From Desulfosediminicola flagellatus (lineage in GTDB: Bacteria > Desulfobacterota > Desulfobulbia > Desulfobulbales > Desulfocapsaceae), in assembly GCF_005116655.2 (NCBI RefSeq), contig NZ_CP050698.1, forward strand, positions 2,324,501-2,388,500: DNA of 64,000 bases. The letters run 5' to 3'. The position numbers and the translations under genes were made by a program. The notes below the pieces were generated by a model, which searched no databases, was not told the origin of the DNA, and was given only the letters and a program-made list of their open reading frames with translations. Positions 37,030 through 45,940 of this stretch are shown in pieces (position 1 is the first letter of the stretch; every line of letters starts with the position of its first letter).

Positions 37030-38580
37030 CTAAAAAGAAAACCATTTCTTTTTAGGCGAATATGAAACTACTGCATTTCTTCCTTTGTCTTTTGCAGCAT
37101 ATAGAGCCTGGTCGGCGTTACTGATTAGCTTGGATTTTGAAAAATCATCTTCGATACCAGGCATGCACGTTGCCAGTCCAAAGCTTGCAGTTACAGAATA
37201 CTTTTCCTCATTATCTTCAAATGTTGCCTCTTCTATAATAAGTCTGAGTTTTTCTGATGCGAGAATGGCTGCTTCTTCATTGGTATCAGGTAAGATTATA
37301 GCAAACTCTTCACCGCCGTAACGGGAAAGTGTATCGTAATTCCTCAGATTTTCTTTTATAACCGTGGCGAACTGGGTAAGTACGTAATCCCCTGTTTGAT
37401 GTCCATGGGTATCATTGAAATTTTTAAAATTATCAATATCGATAAGTACTAGAGATAATACGGAATCGTTTCGTGTTGCTCTGCTTATTTCCTGATCAAG
37501 TGTATTTTGGAAATATCTGTGATTATAGACTCCTGTCAGGCCGTCTATATTTGCAAGATTATCAAGAACACGATTTTTCTCTTCTAATTCTGTAGTTAGC
37601 TTTTCCAGAGATATTTTTGCCTGTACAAGCTGTTTGTTCATTTGGTCATAATCGAGGTTCATAAGGCTGAGGCGTATATTTGCTTCTTGAAGTATCTCCT
37701 GGACGGACTTGGAGTTTTTCATTTTGAGTTCAAAATATTCACCGGCCAGATCGAGTTGTACATGTAGCTCTGAGAGTATAGATTCTATGTCTGTACTGGT
37801 GAGTTTAAGGAGTTGTTTGGATTCTGTTCTAAATAGTTTGTGGTATTTCTCAGGCTCATCAGAATAGAGAATATTGGTTAAAAGATCAGAAAGATAAACA
37901 GCATTGATTGTCTGTATGATTTTAGGATCATCGCCTGTGTAGACTTCAGGAGCATGGTGGTACAGGAGAGGGAGTAGCAGTGTATCTGGGAAACCCCAAT
38001 GTTTTGCTACCTCATAGCCTATATTGGCATGATCAATCCCTAGTAATTCATTTTCGACAGAGATATTATCAGCGTGACCACTTTCTATTTTTTCGATGAC
38101 CTTGTCATATTTGTCTGAAAAAATTCGTGCAAAAATAAGTTCCCCAAGATTTTGGAGAAGACCGCAGACAAAAATTTCCTCAGTATCTGCTTCATTAACT
38201 TTATCCAGGATGAGTTTAGAGGCAACAGCAGATGCCAGGGAACGTTCCCAGAATTTCTCAAAATTAAATGAACTTTTCTGTTTCCCCTTTTTCATGGTGA
38301 GAAACGAAAATGAAAGCACAAGGCTACGAACGGCATTAGTGCCGAGAAGTGAAACAGCCTGTTTAATCGATCCTATCTGTTGGGGGAAACTGTAAAATGC
38401 TGAGTTGGAAACTTTAAGAATTTTAGCAGAGAGGGCGATGTCCTGAGATACAAGGGCTGCTATATCTGTCAGAGTGGTATCTTCTCTGGCAGTAAGTGTG
38501 ATCAGTTTAGATGCAACGTTTGGCAACGTTGGAAGTTCTTCAGAATTGAGAATGGCTTGCAGAATTTCCTTTTTTTCCAT
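37030..38580 (-). CDS. HDOD-GGDEF diguanylate cyclase
   Basis: A 516-residue signalling protein. Residues about 1-270 form an HDOD domain (ELPTLPNVASKLITL; SAKILKVSNSAFYSFP; IKQAVSLLGTNAVRSLVL), often a sensor or scaffold module. A helical linker (about 285-345) reads like a coiled coil. The GGDEF domain (about 350-510) has DGLTGVYNHRYF and an intact GGEEF active site near 421. The RNYD five residues before it is the product-inhibition I-site. It should make c-di-GMP and be feedback-controlled. AAGG lies about nine bases upstream of the ATG. It follows the KamA-like gene on the same strand, separated by 103 bases. Confidence 0.92.
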   Translation of the reverse strand: MEKKEILQAILNSEELPTLPNVASKLITLTAREDTTLTDIAALVSQDIALSAKILKVSNSAFYSFPQQIGSIKQAVSLLGTNAVRSLVLSFSFLTMKKGKQKSSFNFEKFWERSLASAVASKLILDKVNEADTEEIFVCGLLQNLGELIFARIFSDKYDKVIEKIESGHADNISVENELLGIDHANIGYEVAKHWGFPDTLLLPLLYHHAPEVYTGDDPKIIQTINAVYLSDLLTNILYSDEPEKYHKLFRTESKQLLKLTSTDIESILSELHVQLDLAGEYFELKMKNSKSVQEILQEANIRLSLMNLDYDQMNKQLVQAKISLEKLTTELEEKNRVLDNLANIDGLTGVYNHRYFQNTLDQEISRATRNDSVLSLVLIDIDNFKNFNDTHGHQTGDYVLTQFATVIKENLRNYDTLSRYGGEEFAIILPDTNEEAAILASEKLRLIIEEATFEDNEEKYSVTASFGLATCMPGIEDDFSKSKLISNADQALYAAKDKGRNAVVSYSPKKKWFSF

Positions 38581-38683
38581 AACGATACGACCTTAAGAAG
38601 TTTAGAGGGCAGGGGAGATTAACAACAGATATACGCTGATTATAGCGTTAATAATGTTAGAGAATCAAGCTGTCCTTGAAAAA

Positions 38684-39742
38684 TCACTGATGATTGCATG
38701 GTTCCGGGTAGGTACATACTTCGCCCCGAAAATTATGAAATTTTAAAGATGCACCCTGCTCGATGATATATTGAGGAGTGAGAGGTATTTTACCTTTACC
38801 ACCGGGAGCATCCAGAGCAAGAGTCGGAATTGCCATGCCTGAGATATGTCCATAGAGCTGTCGCATTATTTCTATACCGACAGAACTGTTCGTTCTTAGA
38901 TGATTTGTGCCCTTGGTCAAGTCAGCTTGAAAAAGATAATAGGGTTTTACTCGCAGACGTAGTAGGCCGGTAAAAAGCTTTTTGAGTACTTCTGCTGAGT
39001 CATTGACTCCTTTTAGCAAAACAGTCTGACAGCCGAGAGGAATACCTGCGTCAGCGAGCATTGCACATGCTTTTGCTGCTTCTTCTGTGAGTTCTGTTGG
39101 GTGATTAAAATGGGTATTTATATATAAAGGATGATGTTGTTTAAGTATATTGACCAGCTTTGGAGTTATTCTCATTGGCAGGGTCGAAGGGACTCTGCTA
39201 CCGATCCTGATTATTTCTACACTTGGTATTTTCCTGAGTTGTGAGAGGATATCGCCCAGGGCTTCATCACTAAGCAGCAGTGGGTCACCACCCGATATCA
39301 ACACCTCCCTGACTTCAGGTGTGTTCTGCAAATAGGTGTATGCTGCATTCAAAGAATCGGAAGATATGTGCATCTTCGATGTGCCAACTTTACGTTTTCT
39401 CGTGCAAAATCTACAGTACATTGCACACTGTTTTTCCACAAGCAGTAGGGCACGATCCGGATATTTATGAACCAGGTTTGGAACGGCACTGAGCTGCTCT
39501 TCTCCAAGCGGGTCTATATGACAAATTTGGTCGTGAATTTCCGCCGGGTCTGGTACAGCCTGCAACCAGATAGGATCGCCTGGCTTCTTAATAAGATTCA
39601 GGAAGTACGGATTGATTTTGAGAGGATATTGAGCAATTACATCACAAATTGCTGAATTATCGCAACCAAGGTGTTTCTTCAAATCGTCATAAGTGGTAAT
39701 ACTGTCTTGCAGTAAGTTTTGCCATGTTTTCATGGCGGGCAT
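38684..39742 (-). CDS. KamA-family radical SAM aminomutase (lysine 2,3-aminomutase-like)
   Basis: A radical SAM enzyme of about 352 residues. The cluster motif is CAMYCRFCTRKRKVG, followed by VLISGGDPLLLSD, IRIGSRVPSTLP, and the KamA-type DAPGGKGKIPL near the C-terminus. The family moves the amino group of L-lysine from C2 to C3 using PLP. Products can be a beta-lysine osmolyte precursor, or EF-P modification in EpmB relatives. The DAPGG signature favours KamA over EpmB. No beta-lysine acetyltransferase (ablB) is adjacent. The frame opens at 39820, but the family start (KTWQNLLQDSITT) points to 39742 or 39733. The extra codons would overlap the divergent malic enzyme. Confidence 0.82.
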   Translation of the reverse strand: MPAMKTWQNLLQDSITTYDDLKKHLGCDNSAICDVIAQYPLKINPYFLNLIKKPGDPIWLQAVPDPAEIHDQICHIDPLGEEQLSAVPNLVHKYPDRALLLVEKQCAMYCRFCTRKRKVGTSKMHISSDSLNAAYTYLQNTPEVREVLISGGDPLLLSDEALGDILSQLRKIPSVEIIRIGSRVPSTLPMRITPKLVNILKQHHPLYINTHFNHPTELTEEAAKACAMLADAGIPLGCQTVLLKGVNDSAEVLKKLFTGLLRLRVKPYYLFQADLTKGTNHLRTNSSVGIEIMRQLYGHISGMAIPTLALDAPGGKGKIPLTPQYIIEQGASLKFHNFRGEVCTYPEPCNHQ

Positions 39743-39805
39743 TATGGATGAAAGCTGTTGTATTGTCAATGTGTCTATTTGATATCTGAGGAGCCTCCGA
39801 AAACC

Positions 39806-41539
39806 ATGTCTAAAATTCAATATAAATTTAAGTATGACGAGTATGGAAATACTCGTGAAATTATAGTTTACGGAAGCGGATCTGCGGTTAGTTCAATCAG
39901 CTTTGTCAACAAAGGCACTGCATTTAATAAGGCAGAAAGGATCAAGCTTGGCTTGCAGGGGTCGTTGCCGCCCGGTATACGAAGTCTTGAAGAGCAGGTG
40001 GAAAATACGCAGCGAATTGTTGATGCTAAAATAGACGATATCGAACGTTTCATTTTTATTCGAGCGCTATTTGATCGCAATGTGACACTCGCCCATGCAC
40101 TTATCAGGAGTGACCTGGAAAAGTATATGGGTATAGTTTATACGCCGACAATTGATCTGGCCGTTCAAAAATTTTCTTCTCTTTATCGCCAGGCAAGCGG
40201 TCTGCATTTTTATCCTGATAATATAGATATGGCTGAAGACATTTTACGGCGATATTTGCATAGAGATATTCGCGTTGCTGTGGTTACAGATAATCAGGGC
40301 ATTCCCGGAATGGGAGATCAGGGGGCTGGAGGCATAGCACTTTGTCTTGGTAAGCTCATGCTGTATTCACAAGGGGCCGGGATTGCCCCTTGGCATTGTC
40401 TCCCTATTTCGCTTGATGTCGGTACTGACAATGAAGAACTGCTTAATGATAAAAGCTATTTAGGGTGGAGAAGCAAGCGTCTGAAAGGAGAGGAGTATCT
40501 CTCTTTTATTGGAAGATTCGTACGTGCATTTCGAAACGTTTTTCCTGATGCCTTATGTCAATGGGAAAATCTTTCCGACCATAATGCGATCAGCATCCGT
40601 GACGCATTTGCAGATGAAATTATCACATTTAACGATAATATTCAGGGAACAGGTGCCGTTGCTTTATCTGCGATCCTTTCGGCGATACGCGCTAAAAATG
40701 AAAAACTGACTGACCAGAAGTTTCTTATTATGGGAGCTAACACCACAGGGGTCGGTGTTTGTGAACAACTGGAAATTGCACTGCAGGAAGAGGGATGTGA
40801 TAAACAACAGGCTCGGAATCTCATATTTCTAGCAGATGAAAACGGTATTATTACAACCACGCGTCCAAAAGAATATTACCTGAAGAAGTTTGCAAAGGAT
40901 CCCAAAATATTTAAATGGTTATCAGAAGAAGGGATATCACTGAGTGACGCGGTGGAAAAAAGTGGTGCTACGGTCTTTTTGAATACTTCAGCAGGTGATC
41001 GTTGTCTTGAGAAGGGGCATGTAGTGTCTATGCTCCAAAATACCGCAAAGCCAGTTGTTTTACCGCTATATAGCCAGCCAGAGGCTTCCAGGCAATGTGT
41101 CGAAAATGTGATCAAATGGTCTGAAGGGAAGGCTTTGATAGCATGTGGATTTCCTTTCAATAATTTAGAGTACGACGGGAAAAAATATAATGTAAGTCAG
41201 GGGAATAATATACTGATTTTTCCTGGTGTTGCCCTTGGCGTTCTGGCTTCGGGTGCAAGAGAAATTCTACCAGAATTTTTTACAGCCGCAGCTCGGGCTG
41301 TTTGTCGTCTGGTGCCGCGTGATGACATTGATAATGGTCTGCTTTTGCCGGCTGTTGCGGATCTTGATAAAGTTTGTAAAGCAGTTGCTTTGGCTGTTGC
41401 AATGTGTGCTGTAGAGCATGGAATCAGCAGGCCATGTGTGTTTTCAAGTTTTCAACACGAAGGTGAGGAAGCGAGAATGCGCGAGTTGATAAACCGAATG
41501 CGTTGGGAACCGAACTATCTTCCAATAGTTCCTATGTAG
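39806..41539 (+). CDS. NAD-dependent malic enzyme
   Basis: A 577-residue malic enzyme of the large (MaeA-like) class, converting malate to pyruvate and CO2 with reduction of NAD(P). The catalytic Tyr lies in GIVYTPTIDLA, the metal-binding region in VVTDNQGIPGMGDQGAGG and the cofactor region in FNDNIQGTGAVALSAILSA. The later MGANTTGVGVCEQL segment replaces the usual GAGxAGxG Rossmann pattern. The start is placed at ATG 39806 (MSKIQYKF) with GAGGAG 12 bases upstream. An earlier frame start at 39758 is unlikely. Together with PEP synthase it can link C4 acids to gluconeogenesis. Confidence 0.9.
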   Translation: MSKIQYKFKYDEYGNTREIIVYGSGSAVSSISFVNKGTAFNKAERIKLGLQGSLPPGIRSLEEQVENTQRIVDAKIDDIERFIFIRALFDRNVTLAHALIRSDLEKYMGIVYTPTIDLAVQKFSSLYRQASGLHFYPDNIDMAEDILRRYLHRDIRVAVVTDNQGIPGMGDQGAGGIALCLGKLMLYSQGAGIAPWHCLPISLDVGTDNEELLNDKSYLGWRSKRLKGEEYLSFIGRFVRAFRNVFPDALCQWENLSDHNAISIRDAFADEIITFNDNIQGTGAVALSAILSAIRAKNEKLTDQKFLIMGANTTGVGVCEQLEIALQEEGCDKQQARNLIFLADENGIITTTRPKEYYLKKFAKDPKIFKWLSEEGISLSDAVEKSGATVFLNTSAGDRCLEKGHVVSMLQNTAKPVVLPLYSQPEASRQCVENVIKWSEGKALIACGFPFNNLEYDGKKYNVSQGNNILIFPGVALGVLASGAREILPEFFTAAARAVCRLVPRDDIDNGLLLPAVADLDKVCKAVALAVAMCAVEHGISRPCVFSSFQHEGEEARMRELINRMRWEPNYLPIVPM

Positions 41540-41635
41540 TAAAAGAAAACCTCATCGCAATTACCAGCTTCCGAGGTTACAGCCTACACAAACTTTGAAA
41601 ATATAAAAAACGTTTCGTAAAATAATGATAGATAC

Positions 41636-41669
41636 AAAAAAGGCCCTGCTTAAAAGCAGAGCCTTTTTT
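41636..41669. terminator. Bidirectional terminator between malic enzyme and csp
   Basis: AAAAAAGGCCCTGCT (41636-41650) and AGCAGAGCCTTTTTT (41655-41669) form a 15-base stem with one mismatch and a four-base loop. A and T tracts on the two sides make it a good terminator for both converging genes. Confidence 0.92.
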
Positions 41670-41692
41670 GTGGTGGGTATCTCAAAAAGTTA

Positions 41693-41893
41693 TCAAACTT
41701 TTTCTACGTTATCTGCAGCAGGTCCTTTGGGGCCGTCGATAATTTCAAAGCTGACACGAGATCCCTCTTCAAGGGATTTGAAGCCTTCGGATCTTATTGC
41801 GGAGTAATGAACAAACACATCTGGTCCACCGTCTTGCTCGATAAAACCAAAACCTTTCGCATCATTAAACCATTTTACTGTACCTTCTGCCAT
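41693..41893 (-). CDS. Cold shock protein (CspA family)
   Basis: A 66-residue single-domain cold shock protein. Both nucleic-acid-binding motifs are intact, [15 protein letters not shown] (RNP1) and DVFVHYSAI (RNP2), followed by [19 protein letters not shown]. These proteins act as RNA chaperones. The start is the ATG at 41893 with AAGGAG eight bases upstream, rather than the ATG at 41899. The leader upstream is structured (see the alternative hairpins), as in other cold-shock genes. It is the only gene on this strand between the terminator and the 517-base gap upstream. Confidence 0.96.
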   Translation of the reverse strand: MAEGTVKWFNDAKGFGFIEQDGGPDVFVHYSAIRSEGFKSLEEGSRVSFEIIDGPKGPAADNVEKV

Positions 41894-41923
41894 TGTCACT
41901 ACTCCTTTTGTACTCAGGCCCCT

Positions 41924-41962
41924 CTGGGAACCATATGATAATTTCCCAGCAATTTATGCTGG
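41924..41962 (-). promoter_or_regulatory. Mutually exclusive hairpins in the csp leader
   Basis: In the csp mRNA leader, read on the minus strand, CCAGC...GCTGG (41962-41946, five-base stem) and CTGGGAA...TTCCCAG (41949-41924, seven-base stem) share the central CTGG and cannot form together. They lie about 30-70 bases before the start codon. The switch between them might be temperature-sensitive. A further 13-base palindrome GACTACaGTAGTC lies at 41984-41996. Confidence 0.4.
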
Positions 41963-41996
41963 CTAACTCTTTGTTGTGACTAATGACTACAGTAGT

Positions 41997-42314
41997 CTAC
42001 CGATTGGTATTTACGTTGAACCATTAGGTGTTGCTGCCAGAAAATGATTCCCAAATCACAACAATAATAGCCGTTTAGCATATAAAAAATATTAACGCAA
42101 CAGTTTTGTCGTGATTCATGGTCTTTTTCTTGGCGTGTTAGGCGGAATGGCATGTATGTTTGTTTTGTAATTGTATTTACATACACTTTATTAAAAGTTC
42201 AGATTTTTTTAATGGAGTATCAGGTAATGTTGTTCAACGTGTTTTAGTGGTATGTAATATTTCTGGTGGTATGATGATAGTGTTGTGGTCGGATTGTGCA
42301 TTTTTTCAAAAGAG
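41997..42314. other. Intergenic region upstream of csp and oleB
   Basis: Part of a 517-base gap between the divergent csp and oleB genes. It is AT-rich with no confident coding region or RNA gene. In particular, no oleA or any other ketoacyl synthase lies here. A 68-codon frame at 41980-42186 on the minus strand looks random and lies in the csp leader. Confidence 0.5.
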
Positions 42315-42344
42315 TTGACACCCTTTCCACCCTTCGTTAATTAT
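42315..42344 (+). promoter_or_regulatory. Putative promoter of oleBCD
   Basis: A perfect -35 box TTGACA (42315-42320) is followed after 18 bases by AATTAT (42339-42344, 4/6 to the -10). Transcription would begin near 42351, about 60 bases before oleB. A second TTGACT occurs at 42371-42376 with TATTAG (42396-42401) at a long 19-base spacing. Confidence 0.45.
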
Positions 42345-42410
42345 GTCAGCCAATCAATTTCGTGTGGGTCTTGACTGTATGTTGCCCTCATAATCTATTA
42401 GCCTATTATC

Positions 42411-43283
42411 TTGAGTGTGATTCCCGTGTATCCTGAATTCCCGTTTACGTCTCATTATTTGCAACTTGGTAACGATCGCCTACATTATATAGACGAGGGA
42501 AGCGGACCTGTCATTGTTATGGTTCATGGGAATCCAACATGGTCATATTACTATAGAAATATAATAAAATTACTCAGTAAAGATCACCGTGTAATTGCAA
42601 TTGATCATATGGGTTGCGGGCTTTCAGATAAGCCCCAGCAGTATAATTATACCCTGGGACAGCATGTAGAAAACCTTGAAAAACTGTTGAATTCACTCAG
42701 TATCCACAGTTTTTCCCTTGTTGTGCATGATTGGGGTGGAGCCATCGGCATGGGGGTTGCCACAAAGTACCCTGAAAGAATAGAAAAAATCGTTGTCCTT
42801 AATACAGCAGCGTTTAGATCAAAAAGAATACCTTTTAGAATATCGATCTGTAAATATCCGATAATTGGTCCATTTATAGTCAGAGCTTTCAACGGTTTTG
42901 CCTGGCCTGCCACGTTTATGGCAGTGACAAAACCTATGCCTAAAAAGATATGTGAAGCATATCTTGCACCATATGACTCATGGAAGAATCGTGTCGCTGT
43001 CGCTGCTTTTGTTAAGGATATACCTTTAGAAAAACATCATGTAAGCTATTCGACTCTTGAAAAAATCGACAATGGATTGTCTACGCTCAAAGATGCAGGT
43101 GTCCCAATGCTCATTATTTGGGGTGGTAAAGATTTTTGCTTCAATACAATTTTCTATGATGAATGGAGAAAACGATTTCCTGAAGCTGAGTGTCATATGT
43201 TCCCAGATGCTGGTCATTATATATTAGAGGACTGCAGGGATGAGGTAGAGCCACTACTTTCAAGATTCTTTCGGACCAAATGA
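42411..43283 (+). CDS. oleB: OleB-like alpha/beta hydrolase (beta-lactone decarboxylase)
   Basis: A 290-residue alpha/beta hydrolase of the haloalkane-dehalogenase clade. The oxyanion-region motif is MVHGNPTWSYYYRNI, the nucleophile is Asp in VVHDWGGAIGMG (near 107), and the catalytic His is in DAGHYILED. In the Ole pathway OleB decarboxylates the beta-lactone made by OleC to a cis-olefin. Family and neighbours (oleC, oleD) support this over a dehalogenase. The likely start is TTG at 42411 or GTG at 42417. No Shine-Dalgarno sequence is visible. OleC follows after 15 bases. OleA, normally the first gene, is absent. Confidence 0.85.
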   Translation: MSVIPVYPEFPFTSHYLQLGNDRLHYIDEGSGPVIVMVHGNPTWSYYYRNIIKLLSKDHRVIAIDHMGCGLSDKPQQYNYTLGQHVENLEKLLNSLSIHSFSLVVHDWGGAIGMGVATKYPERIEKIVVLNTAAFRSKRIPFRISICKYPIIGPFIVRAFNGFAWPATFMAVTKPMPKKICEAYLAPYDSWKNRVAVAAFVKDIPLEKHHVSYSTLEKIDNGLSTLKDAGVPMLIIWGGKDFCFNTIFYDEWRKRFPEAECHMFPDAGHYILEDCRDEVEPLLSRFFRTK

Positions 43284-43298
43284 GATGAGGTTAATAGG

Positions 43299-44933
43299 AT
43301 GGTTAAAAATATAGCCGAAGCTTTCAACGACATTGCAGCGGTTCACGCAAACCGCATGGCTATAGCTGAGGCGAAAACCGGGAATCATGTCAGTTTCAGC
43401 GAGCTGAGTAGCTTGACCGACGGTTACGCCCATCTTTTACATAAACACGGGGTCAAACACGGAGATCGGGTAATGTTGATGGTGACCCCTTCTGTCGATT
43501 TTATCAGCCTCACATTTGCTCTGTTTAAAATTGGGGTGACAATAATCCTGATTGATCCGGGGATGGGGTATAAAAACCTATTGAAGTGTATTGAGGGAGT
43601 GCGACCATCAGTTTTTATCGGGATCCCCAAAGCGTGTCTCTTCAGTAAAATTTTTCGGACTCCGTTTAAAACAGTAAAAAAACATTTCTGTTGTGGTCAG
43701 TCATTTGGTCTTTTCGGATCTGATATAAAAAAACAGGCCCGAGTAATGTCAGGTTATGGCACATTTCCTGTTTATTCACCTTCAGATGACGATCTTGCTG
43801 CAATAATCTTTACAACAGGTTCCACAGGCCCACCTAAAGGTGTACGTTACGAACATTCTATATTTGCTGCCCAGCTTGATCGTATACGTGATTATTACGG
43901 AATAGATTCCAATCACACAGATCAACCTGCATTTCCATTATTTGCTCTTTTTGCAGCAGCGCTTGGTGCAAGTTCAGTAATACCTGATATGGATCCAACT
44001 CGCCCGGCCAAGGTCGATCCCGAGAAATTTGTCTCATCAATTAAAAAGTATGGTGTTACGTATTCCTTTGGTTCTCCTGCAATCTGGAATGTCGTAAGCA
44101 GGTATTGCATCCAGAATTCCATCAAGCTGGAAACCATACAAAAAATTTTGATGGCTGGAGCGCCAGTACCAGGAGAACTGCTAGAGCGTGTTTCTGCAAT
44201 AATTCCCGAATCTGCTCAGATATTCACCCCTTATGGTGCCACTGAAAGCCTGCCGATTGTCTCGATAGAAGGGAGAGAGGTGCTGGGTGAGACCTGGGAG
44301 AAGAGTCGTATAGGTAAAGGCACGTGTGTCGGAAGACCTTTACCTGGCATTGAACTCGCTGTTATGACAATATGTGATAAGCCTGTACGTCAATTTGACT
44401 CGGATTTACTACTTCCTCCTGAAGAGATAGGGGAAATAATCGTTAAAGGTGATGTAGTGACCAAGGCGTACGAAAACAATGATTCAGAAAACGAGAAAGC
44501 CAAAATTATTGATCGGGATACATTCTGGCATCGAATGGGTGACACGGGATACCTCGATAAATCCGGCAGATTATGGTTTTGCGGAAGAAAGGCCCATAGG
44601 GTCATAACTGAGAATGGTACGTTGTACACCATTCAGTGTGAATCCATTGTTAACGAGCATACTGACGTGTACAGATCCGCGCTGGTAGGCGTTACGGTAA
44701 GTGGGAGTGACTTTAAAAAACCCGTGCTCATCGTTGAACCGGTTAAAGAGTATGCTGGGGCAGTAGATACGCTTATTGCTGAAGTATCCAGGCTTGCTGG
44801 TGCGAGTGAGGTCACTCAAGAGATTACAACCTTTTTAGTTCATAATGATTTTCCTGTTGATATTCGGCATAATGCTAAGATATTCAGGGAAAAACTTGCA
44901 GTTTGGGCTGAAGAGGAATTACAGGTTAGCTGA
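43299..44933 (+). CDS. oleC: OleC-like AMP-dependent synthetase (beta-lactone synthetase)
   Basis: A 544-residue ANL-superfamily enzyme. The P-loop-like motif is AIIFTTGSTGPPKGVRYEH (near 171), followed by FTPYGATESLPIVS and the hinge region HRMGDTGYLDKSGRLWFCGR. OleC adenylates a long-chain beta-hydroxy acid and closes it to a beta-lactone. A fatty acyl-CoA ligase would look similar, but the flanking oleB and oleD and the short C-terminal domain (the ATP-ligase lysine region reads HNAKIFREKLAVWA) fit OleC. GAGG lies eight bases before the ATG. Its stop overlaps the oleD start by one base (TGATG). Confidence 0.88.
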   Translation: MVKNIAEAFNDIAAVHANRMAIAEAKTGNHVSFSELSSLTDGYAHLLHKHGVKHGDRVMLMVTPSVDFISLTFALFKIGVTIILIDPGMGYKNLLKCIEGVRPSVFIGIPKACLFSKIFRTPFKTVKKHFCCGQSFGLFGSDIKKQARVMSGYGTFPVYSPSDDDLAAIIFTTGSTGPPKGVRYEHSIFAAQLDRIRDYYGIDSNHTDQPAFPLFALFAAALGASSVIPDMDPTRPAKVDPEKFVSSIKKYGVTYSFGSPAIWNVVSRYCIQNSIKLETIQKILMAGAPVPGELLERVSAIIPESAQIFTPYGATESLPIVSIEGREVLGETWEKSRIGKGTCVGRPLPGIELAVMTICDKPVRQFDSDLLLPPEEIGEIIVKGDVVTKAYENNDSENEKAKIIDRDTFWHRMGDTGYLDKSGRLWFCGRKAHRVITENGTLYTIQCESIVNEHTDVYRSALVGVTVSGSDFKKPVLIVEPVKEYAGAVDTLIAEVSRLAGASEVTQEITTFLVHNDFPVDIRHNAKIFREKLAVWAEEELQVS

Positions 44934-45940
44934 TGAAAAAAGTTCTGGTTACAGGTGGTGGGGGATTTGTCGGGAAGGCAATTGTTAAAATGATTGTCGC
45001 AAGAGGGGACGAGGTACTGGTTGTAGGACGTCATAGATATAATGAAGTTGAAACACTTGGTGCCAGGTGTGTGGTTGGGGATATTCGCGATGGTGATTTC
45101 CTTATAAACGCAACAAAAGGTGTAGATGCCGTTTTCCACGTAGCTGCACTTGCTGGAATATGGGGCAGTTGGTCTGATTATCATTCTATCAATGTAATTG
45201 GTACTGAAAACGTTATTACAGCCTGTTTAAAAAATGCTGTACCATCTCTTATTTACACGTCAACTCCTTCCGTCGTATTTAACAGAACTGACATCCTTAG
45301 TGGTGATGAGTCACTACCATATCCGGATACGTTTTTATGCAACTACGCAAAAAGTAAAGTCATTGCAGAAACGAAGGTGCTTGCAGCAAATAATCATTCC
45401 TTAAGCACCTGCGCTCTGCGGCCACATCTCATATGGGGTCCTGGTGATCCTCATTTAATCCCCCGTCTCCTGAAAAAAGGCCTAAATGGAGAGTTGAAAA
45501 GAGTTGGTGGCGGGATTAATCGTGTTGATATATCGTATGTGGACAATGTTGGGCATGCTCATCTATTGGCTGAAGAAAATCTGGCTACCAGTAAGAGTGC
45601 TGCAGGCAAAGCATACTTTGTAAGCCAGGGTGAGCCTGTGAATCTCTGGGATTGGATAAATGATCTTTTTCAACAGGTTGGGATAAAACCGGTTATAAAA
45701 AATGTTCCTTTTGGTGTTGCATACTCTGCAGGTGCTCTACTTGAACTGGTTCATTCTTTATGTATGAAAGACAAGGAACCTCGTATGACCCGGTTTCTTG
45801 CTGAGCAACTTGCAAAATCACACTATTTTTCCACAGAAGCAATTGAAAGAGACCTGGGGTATACGCCAATTGTGTCGACCGCAGATGGAATGGTTAAACT
45901 GGTCAGCTGGATTAAGGAAAATGAAGATACGCTTCTCTAA
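44933..45940 (+). CDS. oleD: OleD-like NAD(P)-dependent 2-alkyl-3-ketoalkanoate reductase
   Basis: A 335-residue extended short-chain dehydrogenase of the 3-beta-hydroxysteroid-dehydrogenase group. The Rossmann motif is VLVTGGGGFVGKAIV, the Ser region is IYTSTPSVVF, and the catalytic YAKSK is near 137. OleD reduces the beta-keto acid made by OleA to the beta-hydroxy acid used by OleC. Gene order B-C-D with one-base overlap to oleC shows tight coupling. Its 3' end overlaps by 20 bases the start of a secreted M48 peptidase, so that gene may be part of the same transcript. Confidence 0.88.
   Translation: MKKVLVTGGGGFVGKAIVKMIVARGDEVLVVGRHRYNEVETLGARCVVGDIRDGDFLINATKGVDAVFHVAALAGIWGSWSDYHSINVIGTENVITACLKNAVPSLIYTSTPSVVFNRTDILSGDESLPYPDTFLCNYAKSKVIAETKVLAANNHSLSTCALRPHLIWGPGDPHLIPRLLKKGLNGELKRVGGGINRVDISYVDNVGHAHLLAEENLATSKSAAGKAYFVSQGEPVNLWDWINDLFQQVGIKPVIKNVPFGVAYSAGALLELVHSLCMKDKEPRMTRFLAEQLAKSHYFSTEAIERDLGYTPIVSTADGMVKLVSWIKENEDTLL

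Noticed and set aside
41980-42186. 68-codon minus-strand frame upstream of csp
   Set aside because: It overlaps the probable csp leader and its translation looks random.
42411-43283. Haloalkane dehalogenase
   Set aside because: Sequence is in the same superfamily, but gene order with OleC- and OleD-like genes makes OleB the better call.
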